A DNA stretch of 29,494 nucleotides from Chrysochromulina tobinii. Its lineage: Eukaryota > Haptophyta > Prymnesiales > Chrysochromulinaceae. Position numbers and translations under genes: made by a program. Where the stretch lies: the NCBI GenBank assembly GCA_001275005.1, contig JWZX01002455.1, forward strand, positions 1-29,494, in the 5' to 3' direction. Under the pieces are notes generated by a model. It was not told the origin of the DNA and ran no database searches. It saw only the letters and a program-made list of their open reading frames with translations. Below, piece after piece: positions 18,065-26,663 of this stretch; within the stretch, counting starts at the first letter, position 1, and each line of letters begins with the position of its first letter.

Positions 18065-20035
18065 TCACTTCTCTTCCCACCACTCGGCCTCGGATCGCCA
18101 CAGCGACACGCCATCCTCGTAACGCACAAAATGCTCGCGAACGCGTCCTTGCCAGAGTTGAAAGTCCACAATTTCACCCGCCACTGTTCTCTGAAGGTCC
18201 TTCCGCCAGCTCCACACATGTTTGCCGACGGCTGGGTCAAGAGGCTGCTTGCCCCGTCGGCTGCTTGTTCGACCGCCGTGATACGGCAATGCGTCGCCGG
18301 GGTCCGCGAGCGACGCAGCCGCCGTAGCCTCCGCCTCGCGAGCAGCAGCATTGGCAGCTGCCACCGCTGCTCGTGCCACTGCCGCTGCTGAGTCGTCAGC
18401 CTGTGGCGCCGGTGCAGCGGCGGCGGTGGTGCCATGAGCGACAGCGACTGTGACATGTTCAGGGACGGCGGCCGTGCCTCCAGCGGTGGCGTCAGTACCG
18501 TCAGCGGCGGTAGCGGCGGGCTGCTCAAGGGTTGACTCGATGGTGGTGGCGGCGGCGGCTGGCGGCTTGGCGACCTGCTCGAGCAGCAGCCACGAGCTTT
18601 CCTCGTGTCCGTCGTAGTTTTCGAGGCTGAGCACTGTCGCCACCTCATCGTCGTCCACCTCATAGTGCACGTTAAAGTTGGCTGTGACTCCACTACGCTT
18701 GATGCGCCCGTCAAAGTTGCGTCGTGTGAGGGTGCCCAGCTGCCAACCAATTGAGCCCCAGTGGAAGAGGATCGAACGCCCTACAAGTACGTCAGCATCG
18801 AGAGCGGGCTGCTTGGAGAAGGCAAGGGCCGCAGCGCGTGGCGGCGAGCTGGCAAAGGCAAAGCCCGGAGGCGGCGATCGAAGGCCGGGCGGTGCGTCCT
18901 CTTCTTTGGAATCGCCATCGTCTTTGTCGGCCGCGAGCGCCGCGGCGAGCGCGGTCGCGGGTGCGGGTGCGGCCGCGGTCGCGGACGTGGCAAACAAGTC
19001 AGCAGAGGGCGTCGAAACGGGCCGCTTGCGCGAAGCAGTCGGCAGAGCGTCAGTGCAGGGCGACACGCTGCTCGGAAGCGTGGCCACGCGAGACTGCTGC
19101 TCTGTATGCTGCTCGTCGTATAGGTGCCACGCAGCTGGAAGAGACATTGCCTTGCGCCCGTCGCGCGAGCGATAGCCCTTGAGCTTGCCGAAATCCATCA
19201 CCTTCGTCCAGCCAGGTGGTGGCTTGGTGCGCACCGCCGCCAGCTCCGCAGCAGCTCGCTTTGCGGACTTCGTCGCACCGATTGGGCGCGCACCGCTTGA
19301 GTGCGATGGCGCGCTGGAGCTCGCCGCCGCGGCGCCAGCACCAGATGCGGCCGCTGCAGTCCCCGCTGCTGCCGCCGCCTGGCCCGCCTCCGCAAGCCGC
19401 TTCGCTGGCCGCTCGGCAAGGCCAGCTTCGACCACGGAGCGCTTCTCGGCCGGGGCATGCGTGGCGGCAGCAGCGGCTTTGGTTGCCGCTGCGGCCTCTA
19501 TCGGCGCGACCGGAGCTGGTGCGGTGTCCATTGGCTGGCAGCTGGGCTTGCCGCAAGTGCAGAATAGGCCGCCGCCGTCTACCGGCTTCTTGCGTTTCAC
19601 GTGCCTGCAGACGCAGTCGGCGCACTTGCCCTCGCCTGCGAACCTGATGGATGGCCGCCATTCCGCAGCAAGAATCGGCATCTCGTAGACGCAGTGGCAC
19701 GTCGTGATCACCTTCACGTTGCACCTGATTGGTGCTGATGCAAACGACTCAATCGGAATGCCCTCCGTGAAACTGACGTCGGGGGATGACGACTCATCAT
19801 CAATCGGAATGCCCTCCGTGAAGCAGACGTCAGTCCTAAACCAGCCATCGTCTCCGCGAGCCGCGACACCATGAACGAACCATGCGCGCGAACACATGTG
19901 TGCGGTCCTGTTCGTGTGTTCCCGAGGGTGCACGAAGCCACAACACGAAGCTTGTGCTCGCAAGCTGAGGTCGTGAGGTACACACACACAGTGCTGAGAA
20001 AGCGAAAGTGCTAAATTTGGTGTGGGCTGTTGCAT
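18065..20035 (-). CDS. Alanine-rich protein with Cys cluster and two Tudor-like segments
   Basis: The frame is open from 20215; ATG 20035 (MQQPTPNLAL) is one possible start and 19894 another. I do not recognise a named family. In order: a Cys-rich, probably zinc-binding block (CHCVYE, CADCVCRHVKRKK, CTCGKPSC), an Ala-rich linker, PPPGWTKVMDFGKLKGYRSR with a following Trp (weakly like DNA- or chromatin-reading modules), a Tudor-like segment (GRSILFHWGSIGWQLGTLTR to NVHYEVDDDEVATVL and SWLLLE), a second Ala-rich linker, and a C-terminal Tudor-like segment (HVWSWRKDLQRTVAGEIV to HFVRYEDGVSLW, EWWEEK). Comparable 'GW..GT...NFxVxYExDDD' segments are, to my recollection, common in repeat families of protist genomes, so a mobile-element origin is possible. 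A 17-residue duplication (SFTEGIPI) sits near residue 131. Confidence 0.5.
   Translation of the reverse strand: MQQPTPNLALSLSQHCVCVPHDLSLRAQASCCGFVHPREHTNRTAHMCSRAWFVHGVAARGDDGWFRTDVCFTEGIPIDDESSSPDVSFTEGIPIESFASAPIRCNVKVITTCHCVYEMPILAAEWRPSIRFAGEGKCADCVCRHVKRKKPVDGGGLFCTCGKPSCQPMDTAPAPVAPIEAAAATKAAAAATHAPAEKRSVVEAGLAERPAKRLAEAGQAAAAAGTAAAASGAGAAAASSSAPSHSSGARPIGATKSAKRAAAELAAVRTKPPPGWTKVMDFGKLKGYRSRDGRKAMSLPAAWHLYDEQHTEQQSRVATLPSSVSPCTDALPTASRKRPVSTPSADLFATSATAAAPAPATALAAALAADKDDGDSKEEDAPPGLRSPPPGFAFASSPPRAAALAFSKQPALDADVLVGRSILFHWGSIGWQLGTLTRRNFDGRIKRSGVTANFNVHYEVDDDEVATVLSLENYDGHEESSWLLLEQVAKPPAAAATTIESTLEQPAATAADGTDATAGGTAAVPEHVTVAVAHGTTAAAAPAPQADDSAAAVARAAVAAANAAAREAEATAAASLADPGDALPYHGGRTSSRRGKQPLDPAVGKHVWSWRKDLQRTVAGEIVDFQLWQGRVREHFVRYEDGVSLWRSEAEWWEEK
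19749..19836 (-). repeat. 51-bp in-frame direct repeat near 5' end of the Ala-rich gene
   Basis: TCAATCGGAATGCCCTCCGT occurs at 19749 and again at 19800 (period 51 bp), encoding two copies of FTEGIPI. This is another case of an in-frame short duplication. Confidence 0.75.
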
Positions 20036-20163
20036 GCCAGCTGCAGTTCCGGATACATGTACAGGATACCGATAGCCGACACACCACACATCCACACATG
20101 GCCTCAATCCGAATTTCCGGAACGTGCTGTGTTTGTCAAACAGGAAGATAACGCACTGCGGTC

Positions 20164-20306
20164 TGCGCGAGATTTTGACTGTGTGACCTTGGCGCTTGGG
20201 GGAGGGTTTCAACACTCAGGTAGTTACCCTATAGTGTTTGAAAACATAGGTCATAGCGGTGCCGTGCGCGAGATTTTGACCTTGCGGCGGGGACGAGGGT
20301 TTCAAG
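20164..20306. repeat. Degenerate tandem repeat upstream of the Ala-rich gene
   Basis: TGCGCGAGATTTTGAC at 20164-20179 recurs exactly at 20265-20280, and GAGGGTTTCAA at 20202-20212 recurs at 20295-20305. Two copies of a block of about 45 bp therefore lie 93-101 bp apart in a locally AT-rich island. The remaining 20307-20671 has no supported gene. Confidence 0.6.
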
Positions 20307-20671
20307 TTTCAACAGGGCTGACGACTGAGAGGTTTCAGGTTTTGAGGTTAGCGGTCGGACATTTTTATACTTTTTAGTTTTACCCTAATCCCTATACATT
20401 GTATGGCCAGTATGGTCGTCAATGGTGTTTCAGCATTGAGCATATTGCGGGGGGAGCGCGAAGCCAAATCTACTCCTTGGGTCGCGCTGTATGTGTTGTG
20501 ACCCGCGGCTTACCGCGGCTGCGGGGCGGGGCGAGGGCGGAGGGGGCGACGCGGCGCACGCGCGAGCACACACAGAGCATACAGTCACACGCCACACGCC
20601 TCCAGAAAAGACTCAACATAATACAGATCAGCGCGTCGCGTGCCTCTGCCAAGTAACGCGAGCAGCGGTGT

Positions 20672-23600
20672 CTAGAACCGGCGCTTCGCCCTCGGTGCGA
20701 AGTGCTCCCTCGCAAGCAGCGCGTCGCTGTCGGCTGTGTCCCAAGTTTGGGTGCCCCCCTCCTCCGAGCGCAGGCTACCGAGCGCCGCGAGCGCCGCAAG
20801 TCGCCCAATCTCATCCGACGACTTGGCTGCAAGGCCGTTGCCTCCCGTGGCCACATACAAGGAGGGGCGCAGCGCGCCGATGTAGGGCAGGCCGGTGGCG
20901 GTGCGGCAGTTGGCGCATGCATCCGAGGTGATCTCGATGGGCGAGATCCCAGGCACGATCGAGCGGAGCAGCTCGGTCATTTCGTCTGTGGCCACGCGGT
21001 CGCCTCCCGAGCGATACCAGGCGATCAGGTCCTCCGGTGTTGGCAAGGGGTGCACGCCAGCAGGCAGGGCGTTGCCGGTGGTGGTGTCGAGCATCGGCAT
21101 GGCGCCGGCGGAGGTGGTGGCAGGCACGCGCGCGCCGCCGAGCTTGAGGACAAGTCGGCCGTCTGGATAACGGATGGGCGGGAGCACGTACGCCCAGAAG
21201 TGGTCGAACTTGAGAATGAGCGAGGGCATGCCTGCCAGCCTTGCCGCCTCCGCCTCCGAGATCGAGAACTGGACTGTCTGGGTGGACGTATTCAAGAGCT
21301 CGAGAGGCTCGGGCAGCAGCTGCCGAGGGCCGTTTGTGAAGGCGCCGCAGCTCACGAGGACGCGATGGGCCAGCAGCACACGCCCACTGCTCAGCCGCAC
21401 GCGGTACGCTGCACGCTGTGCGAAGGACGCCTGCGGCGGCAACGGCGAGGTGCTGCTCGACTGCGGCGGCAACGGCGAGGTGCTGCTCGAAGCGCCAATC
21501 GCCCCCGCCGCCACGTCCATACCATGAAGGAGGCTGTGCGCGTACACGCCCTGTGCGTCGCTGGCGTCGGGCTCGATGGGCTCAACGGCCACGACTTCCT
21601 CGTCTACGTGTTCAAAGGTGGTGGCGAGCGCGCCGGGAACACGGGCGCTGCCGTCCGCGGGCGAGGGCAGGGAACCTCCCAAGTGGTGCGGCCCCTCTTG
21701 CAGCAACGCGATGCTCGAGGGCGTGGGCGACGCGCGGAGCGAGGCGGTCGAGTAGTCGTCCATGAAACGAGGGCGAGGGGTCTTGGGGGAGGCGTCATTC
21801 CCTTCGCCGTCCGTGTCGTAGTCGTCCATGAACGTGAAGCCTTGGATGTGGGGATGGGAGGAGGAGCCCGCGCCGATATTGCTGGCGGCGAGGCTAGCGG
21901 CGGCGGCGGCGGCAGCGGCGGCCGCGGCGGCGGCGGCGGCTCGCCTCGCGGCGGCCAGCTGAGCAGCGACGAGGCGACGGGCGGAGATGTAACCACTTTG
22001 GGAGGGCTCCCAAACCGCCACAGACCCTTGGGGCAGTTGGAGGTAGGGGAAGCGCGCTTTGAGGGCTTGGTGGTCGAGGTATTCAAAGGGGACACCCATC
22101 GCGCGTGCGTTGGCCGCCCGTGCACTGAGCGAGTCAGAGCCCTTCGGGCCGACCGCGAGATGACCAACCTCATTAAAGAACTGGATGCCGCTCTGCTCTG
22201 CGATGGACGCATACCTCTGAATGGAACGCTGTGCGAGCACGGCCCACGTCGGGTCCGGGTCGGTGGCGCGCGTGATGCGTCCCTCGTCATGGTGGGCACC
22301 AAAGACCTTTCGATGCCCCCACGTGGAGCGCGGCTGCTCGGTGGGTCCCACGAGAGTGATCCTCGAGCCGGCGGGCGCACCGAGGGTCGCGTGGCGGGCG
22401 GCGGCGCTGCCGATCAGGCCCGCACCGACGATGACGAGGGAGTGCACCGTGTCGTCGTCGTCGTACTCGTCCGCAGCGACCACGTCGGCGTGCGCATGCA
22501 TCGCGTACCGCCCGGGACGGCGCGAGTAGAAGAAGGCGCAGCACACGAGGATGAGCACCAAGCTCGCCCCAGCGCACGCCCACAGCAGCATCACGAAAGT
22601 CTCGAGCTCGTGTTGATTCGACGAGCCGCCCCCACCGCCGCCGCCGCCATGCCCTGGGCACAACGGGCCGAGCTCCTGCCCGAGCAGAATGGCGATCGAG
22701 ACGACGTAGCCGCAGAGGTCCTCGAGGAAGGTGAGGAATGAGATCGTGCCATGCGTGCGGCTCGCCGCGAGCAGCCGCTCGAAAAAGGGCGCGCCGAGCA
22801 ACGAGTATGCCAGGTACATGCCCGTGCCAAGCAAGAGCTGCCATTCCAGCCCGTCGAGGAGGCCTTGCGTGTAGAGAAAGGTCGCCGCCAGCATGAGACC
22901 GAACGCCAGGACGGTGCCCGCGAGAAGCCAGGTGAGCGCGCGCCACGAGTCATTCACGAAACCGATCGAGAGCAGAACTAGCGCGCTCAGCACCGCGCCC
23001 GGGATGTCGACGATGAAGAAGATGTACGTTGGCGCCGTGCTCACGCCGAGCGCCGCGGCGAAGAGCTGCTTAGAGAAGAGGTCTCTCGTCGTACGCAGCC
23101 CAGTGAGGAGCGCGTACGCGAGCGCCATGGGCGCGAGTCCGCCCGCCCATTGGCGCACGAAGCGGCGGCGCGCCGCCGCCCCCATCGCGCCGCGTTTCGT
23201 GCGCGCGGCCACGTCGAGTGCCGTCGGGCGCGGAGCCGCCTCGGTCAGGAGGAGGAGCGCGCAGGCTGGTGCCCAGGCGCTCGCACCGACAACGAGGGGC
23301 ATCCACCGGGGCGAGCAGCCGGCCTGCAGGGCAAACGAGCCCATGCCGCGGCTCGCATTGCCCGCGTACACGAGGCACATGGTGATTAGGGCGAGGCATC
23401 CTTCGGTCGTCTGGCGACCCTCTAGGTATGTAAGCTGGCAGCCGTAGAGAAACGATGAGAAGAAGGAGGAGACGAAGACGGCGAGGATCTTGACGGCGGC
23501 CCAGGGCGCGAGCATACCCACGCCCTCGACAAGCATCGACGTCGTGTACAGCGCGAGCAGCGCTCGCAGCCGGTGGCGGAAGAAAAAGGGCGATGCAGAG

Positions 23601-23899
23601 AAGGCGGCCGCGGGCAGCTTGGCGGCGCCAAAGCCGGCGACGAGCGCCAGGCTCATACACGCCTGCAAATTGAGGCACGAGACGACTGGCTCCTCGAGCA
23701 CCGAGGCGGGAAGCACGAAGGCGGGGTAGCGCCAAAAATAGCTCAAGCCGTATGAAAAGCTGCAGGAGATGGCGATGACCCACGTCCACGCGGGGTGCAA
23801 GGCGGGCGTTGGCTTGAGAACCAAGGAGTCTCCGATGGGTTCGGCAAGCAGCGGGGCCTGCAAGGGGCCGTCAGCTGGGATCGGTCGTGCCGACGGCAT
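20672..23899 (-). CDS. MFS-like transporter fused to FAD amine-oxidase-type domain
   Basis: ATG 23899 gives 1075 residues (an in-frame ATG at 23983 adds 28). Residues about 38-455 form some eleven or twelve hydrophobic helices of MFS type (WTWVIAISCSFSYGLSYFWR at the first), resembling transporters once listed as DUF5690; that detail is uncertain. After a Gly run and a last helix (LLWACAGASLVLILVCCAFF) comes an acidic linker and a DAO-type FAD domain. SLVIVGAGLIGSAAARHA is the Rossmann GxGxxG, followed by WGHRKVFGAHHDEGRITRA, FFNEVGHLAVGP, and near the end CRTATGLPYIGALRP with LYVATGGNGLAAKSS, as in sarcosine/N-methyl-amino-acid oxidases. A poly-Ala run and a disordered insert (two FMDDY repeats) split the FAD domain. 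No stop or splice sites separate the halves, so one protein is predicted: a membrane carrier with a cytosolic oxidase that may act on its cargo. Confidence 0.8.
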   Translation of the reverse strand: MPSARPIPADGPLQAPLLAEPIGDSLVLKPTPALHPAWTWVIAISCSFSYGLSYFWRYPAFVLPASVLEEPVVSCLNLQACMSLALVAGFGAAKLPAAAFSASPFFFRHRLRALLALYTTSMLVEGVGMLAPWAAVKILAVFVSSFFSSFLYGCQLTYLEGRQTTEGCLALITMCLVYAGNASRGMGSFALQAGCSPRWMPLVVGASAWAPACALLLLTEAAPRPTALDVAARTKRGAMGAAARRRFVRQWAGGLAPMALAYALLTGLRTTRDLFSKQLFAAALGVSTAPTYIFFIVDIPGAVLSALVLLSIGFVNDSWRALTWLLAGTVLAFGLMLAATFLYTQGLLDGLEWQLLLGTGMYLAYSLLGAPFFERLLAASRTHGTISFLTFLEDLCGYVVSIAILLGQELGPLCPGHGGGGGGGGSSNQHELETFVMLLWACAGASLVLILVCCAFFYSRRPGRYAMHAHADVVAADEYDDDDTVHSLVIVGAGLIGSAAARHATLGAPAGSRITLVGPTEQPRSTWGHRKVFGAHHDEGRITRATDPDPTWAVLAQRSIQRYASIAEQSGIQFFNEVGHLAVGPKGSDSLSARAANARAMGVPFEYLDHQALKARFPYLQLPQGSVAVWEPSQSGYISARRLVAAQLAAARRAAAAAAAAAAAAAAASLAASNIGAGSSSHPHIQGFTFMDDYDTDGEGNDASPKTPRPRFMDDYSTASLRASPTPSSIALLQEGPHHLGGSLPSPADGSARVPGALATTFEHVDEEVVAVEPIEPDASDAQGVYAHSLLHGMDVAAGAIGASSSTSPLPPQSSSTSPLPPQASFAQRAAYRVRLSSGRVLLAHRVLVSCGAFTNGPRQLLPEPLELLNTSTQTVQFSISEAEAARLAGMPSLILKFDHFWAYVLPPIRYPDGRLVLKLGGARVPATTSAGAMPMLDTTTGNALPAGVHPLPTPEDLIAWYRSGGDRVATDEMTELLRSIVPGISPIEITSDACANCRTATGLPYIGALRPSLYVATGGNGLAAKSSDEIGRLAALAALGSLRSEEGGTQTWDTADSDALLAREHFAPRAKRRF
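21431..21490 (-). repeat. Perfect 30-bp tandem duplication in coding sequence
   Basis: Two identical 30-bp copies (unit beginning CTGCGGCGGCAACGGCGAGG on the plus strand) encode two SSSTSPLPPQ units within the disordered insert of the FAD domain. Perfect identity suggests a recent or actively varying duplication. Confidence 0.9.
21886..21957 (-). repeat. GCN/GCC run encoding poly-alanine in the fusion protein
   Basis: A run of GGC/GGCGGC units on the plus strand gives about twenty alanines on the minus strand between the first and second parts of the FAD domain. Such runs are length-variable and prone to slippage. Confidence 0.8.
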
Positions 23900-24040
23900 G
23901 ACAAATTTCCAGCGAGGTGTGAAGGTTAGGACTAAAGCGAGTTTGGTGCTTGAGCCGATGGACGACTTCAATCTCGATTGCATACATCATTGGGCATGCG
24001 AACTCGCGACGCGACGAAAAGCCGCGAATTTTGATACGTT
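23900..24040. promoter_or_regulatory. Divergent upstream region, transporter-oxidase / VTT gene
   Basis: Only 141 bp separate the two chosen starts (57 bp if the 23983 ATG is used). The region is less GC-rich than the flanks and includes the direct repeat TTTTGATACG/TTTTGATGCG at 24029-24048. A shared promoter is inferred from spacing. Confidence 0.4.
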
Positions 24041-25216
24041 TTGATGCGGACTCGCAAACGTCTACATGGCCTCCTTTTCTTTTGCTTGGCTTGTGTCACC
24101 ACAAAGGCTGAGGATCACCATCCATATCGTGCTCTTTACAGCAGCAGCAGCCACCACGAAAGCGGGCACCGCAACGGAAGCCTTCACCACGACACACACA
24201 GCGCGCACGACGACGTCCGGTCACGCCGGGCAATCGGCTTGCCTTCGCCGCAGAAGCCCTCGCCGCAAAAGCAGCAGCAGCACCGTCGCAACAGCAGCAT
24301 TGTCGCAACAGTTGTGCGACAGCGGACACGCGAAGTCGACGAGGTGCCGGTCGAAGACAGAAAATACGCGAAGGCGTTCCGCATGACGGAGGCCGGTTTG
24401 TGCGAGAGCGGCGAAGACCTGTTCGGGGAGCTGTTCGACGAGGAGAATTGCAGCAGCGTCGCGGTGCTCTGGTACAATAAGAGCGACGACGGGCTGCCTG
24501 TGGTGACCAACGAAACCATCACGGCCAAGGTGCGGCTCCCTGGTGTCGCAGTGATGGGGCTACGCTTCCGGCGGCCGAGCCTGCTGGTGACGATTGTCGG
24601 CTACGCCCTTGTCAACATGGTGACGACGTCGGTATGTCCGCTTCCGATTGCGACGAGCCTCGTGCCGCTCTCAACGGTCCTCTTCGGCTTCCTCGCGGGT
24701 ATGATCATCAACGTAACGAGCACGTGCGCGGGAGCCTATTGTGGCCTTCTCCTTGTGAGGTATGCATGCAGGCCGCGCTTCGTGCGGGCGCTGGGCAAGT
24801 ACCAGAGCAAGTGGGCGGCGCTGGACCGCATGGTGGCGGCCGAGGGCTGGCAGATCTCGCTGCTCATCCGCTGCTCGCCCGCCTCGCCGCTCGTCATCAC
24901 CAACACGCTCCTCGCTCTCACGTCAATCTCTCAGCTCTCCTTCCTGTGGACGGTCCTCGTCGGCGAGATCGTCACCTCCTTCCCTTTCGCGTACGCGACG
25001 TACGTGGGCGAGCAGCTGGTGGACGGGCAGAAAAGCCCGATGCTCCTCGTCTCCTCCTTCATCGGCCTCGGCGCGTCCATCGCGGTCACGTGGAAGGTGA
25101 GCCTACTCGCCAAGTCGGTGCTCGAGGAGCGCGAGACTTACTCAAGCCTGGCCTTGGGAGCAGTGCCATTGGAACAAGGCAAAGAGGGGTCTGAGTCCTC
25201 TTTCTACGAGTCATAG
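24041..25216 (+). CDS. VTT/DedA-type (TVP38/TMEM41-like) membrane protein
   Basis: 391 residues. MMRTRKRLHGLLFFCLACVTTKA is a signal peptide or anchor; residues 25-165 are His/Ser/Gln-rich, polar and variable. Membrane segments follow near 180-197, 205-226, 230-241, 302-323 and 333-352. The signature of the VTT (SNARE-associated, DedA) family is the segment LLIRCSPASPLVITNTLLAL (274-293) followed by TSISQLSFLW and VGEIVTSFPF, with the conserved R and P residues of the 'R..P..P....N...' re-entrant loop. Members are lipid scramblases or transporters of the endomembrane system or plastid. It is divergent from the transporter-oxidase fusion. Confidence 0.75.
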   Translation: MMRTRKRLHGLLFFCLACVTTKAEDHHPYRALYSSSSHHESGHRNGSLHHDTHSAHDDVRSRRAIGLPSPQKPSPQKQQQHRRNSSIVATVVRQRTREVDEVPVEDRKYAKAFRMTEAGLCESGEDLFGELFDEENCSSVAVLWYNKSDDGLPVVTNETITAKVRLPGVAVMGLRFRRPSLLVTIVGYALVNMVTTSVCPLPIATSLVPLSTVLFGFLAGMIINVTSTCAGAYCGLLLVRYACRPRFVRALGKYQSKWAALDRMVAAEGWQISLLIRCSPASPLVITNTLLALTSISQLSFLWTVLVGEIVTSFPFAYATYVGEQLVDGQKSPMLLVSSFIGLGASIAVTWKVSLLAKSVLEERETYSSLALGAVPLEQGKEGSESSFYES

Positions 25217-25407
25217 ATCCACGTGACACGTTGGAGTACAATTGTATGGGGGTTCCCACATGTATCTACCACAAAGTTCCTAGCCCTGAGAACCCGGCAA
25301 CCCGCATCGTTGCCGGAATTTGCGGACCGGCCGGGCGAATAAAACAACTCCATTCACAGTTGAAAAGGTCTGTCCCACGCTCTTGGGGTCCTTTGCGCCT
25401 CTTATCC

Positions 25408-26433
25408 ATGGCGTTGGCGCACTCTCGACGGACGCAAGAGCTTCCGGCCGTTGGCACGACGAGCGCGCCGCTCTTTGCAGCCGTCTGCCTTGCGGGGCAG
25501 CTGCGGTTGCCTAAATTTTCAAAGGGCGGCAGTGCACCTCGCGGCGCACCCGGTGGCGATTATATGTACAGATATACTGCAGAGCAGGCCAAGGTTCACT
25601 GGATGGCCCAGCGATCTTTTGTCAAAAGCCTCATGCTCGGAACCCACTGGAATGGGCTGCATGCAATTTTAACGACGGACTCGAGCCAGATGAATGAGAC
25701 ACTGTCGCTCATCAAGTCAACGTGGGACTTGCCACCGTCCAATTTGCATGCCGTTTGGCACAACCGATCTGCTGATGAGGTCATTTCTGCGCGATGTGGC
25801 GAGGATGCTTATTTGGCACTACTCGCGGGCACAGAAAAGAGGGTGCGCTGCACAAGTTGCGTAAACTCTGCGCTGTCGAACCTGCGCTCGTTTTACGGTC
25901 AATGGGACAAGGCGGCGGCATGCTTCAGCCGAGTGCTGAGGATTGAGATGGAGCACGGCACGCAGCGATTCCAACACGTGGTCAAGATGCGACCAGATTG
26001 GGCGTTTCGTCGCGGCCCAACGCTCACGTCTCTCGCCGATACCTCGACGCTCTACTGCCGCTTCAGATGCGCCGAAACCAAGCCGCGCTTCCTTCCCCCT
26101 TTGTACCTCTCTTACACACTCCATCGAGATTACAATGTCATCCATCGCAACTCGGGCGCGTGCCCGCCGGGTACGCTACTATTTGACGATCAGTTCGTCA
26201 TCGCTCCGCGCCGACTTGCCTCTGCACTCTTCAGTGCCTCAAGTTTGCAATGCCCCTTCACGGATCCACGGGTGAGCAAAGCCGTGGAGGACGATTGCAA
26301 GGGCTACTTGATCCAGGAGTGCATGCTCACGGTGCATCTGGGCGGTCTGCACGCTTCTCCCATCCCAATCCATTGGGGGGTTTGGAGGTACGAGTCGGAA
26401 GACAGCACTGGCTGGAGTGGATACGCCGGATAG
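25408..26433 (+). CDS. Glycosyltransferase-like protein (CLAGQLR...RPDWAF type)
   Basis: Starting at ATG 25408, 341 residues; the frame is open from 25231 but the earlier part looks non-coding. APLFAAVCLAGQLRLP (about 20-35) matches the first beta strand of a GT-A-like family widespread in algae, followed by a stretch with SNLRSFYGQWDKAAACFSRV, FQHVVKMRPDWAF (188-200, the RPD motif) and LFDDQFVIAPRRLA (258-271). The order 'SGQLR / W..a..C...v / vv+.RPD / DDqF' is typical of that family. The ending GVWRYESEDSTGWSGYAG is unusual. No signal peptide is seen at this start, so a 5' exon may be missing. Substrate unknown. Confidence 0.55.
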   Translation: MALAHSRRTQELPAVGTTSAPLFAAVCLAGQLRLPKFSKGGSAPRGAPGGDYMYRYTAEQAKVHWMAQRSFVKSLMLGTHWNGLHAILTTDSSQMNETLSLIKSTWDLPPSNLHAVWHNRSADEVISARCGEDAYLALLAGTEKRVRCTSCVNSALSNLRSFYGQWDKAAACFSRVLRIEMEHGTQRFQHVVKMRPDWAFRRGPTLTSLADTSTLYCRFRCAETKPRFLPPLYLSYTLHRDYNVIHRNSGACPPGTLLFDDQFVIAPRRLASALFSASSLQCPFTDPRVSKAVEDDCKGYLIQECMLTVHLGGLHASPIPIHWGVWRYESEDSTGWSGYAG

Positions 26434-26453
26434 CTGCCGCCGCGCGCATCCGG

Positions 26454-26461
26454 TATAAAAG
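26454..26461 (+). promoter_or_regulatory. TATA-box-like TATAAAAG
   Basis: TATAAAAG in an otherwise GC-rich region, 21 bp after the preceding stop and about 350 bp before the coiled-coil gene start. It may be the core promoter of that gene if there is a long 5' UTR. Context only. Confidence 0.35.
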
Positions 26462-26580
26462 ATAAGGTCTTTTGGGCCGACTCCGACTCATCGCACGCAC
26501 ACGGTCGGCGGTGCTCCACCGGTTCACGAGTTCGCGCAATCCAGGGGTATCCCCGGAAACCCCCGGTTCCGGTTTCACCA

Positions 26581-26663
26581 GTTCAAATACACCGGGGCTC
26601 CGGGGGGAGCCGGGACACACACGTGACACACGGAAACCGGGGTCGACCCCGGTGCTTTTGAAC
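26581..26663. repeat. Isolated fold-back repeat of the 7.4-7.9 kb family
   Basis: The left arm GTTCAAATACACCGGGG (26581-26597) and right arm CCCCGGTGCTTTTGAAC (26647-26663) are imperfect inverted repeats around a 49-bp core containing GGGGGGAGCCGGGACACACA. That core is shared with the cluster at 7380-7920. It lies upstream of the coiled-coil gene. Two copies 19 kb apart mark it as a dispersed element. Confidence 0.7.

Noticed and set aside
20702-22741. 679-codon plus-strand ORF
   Set aside because: Antisense shadow of the transporter-oxidase gene; low-complexity Arg/Gly-rich text and no domain motif.
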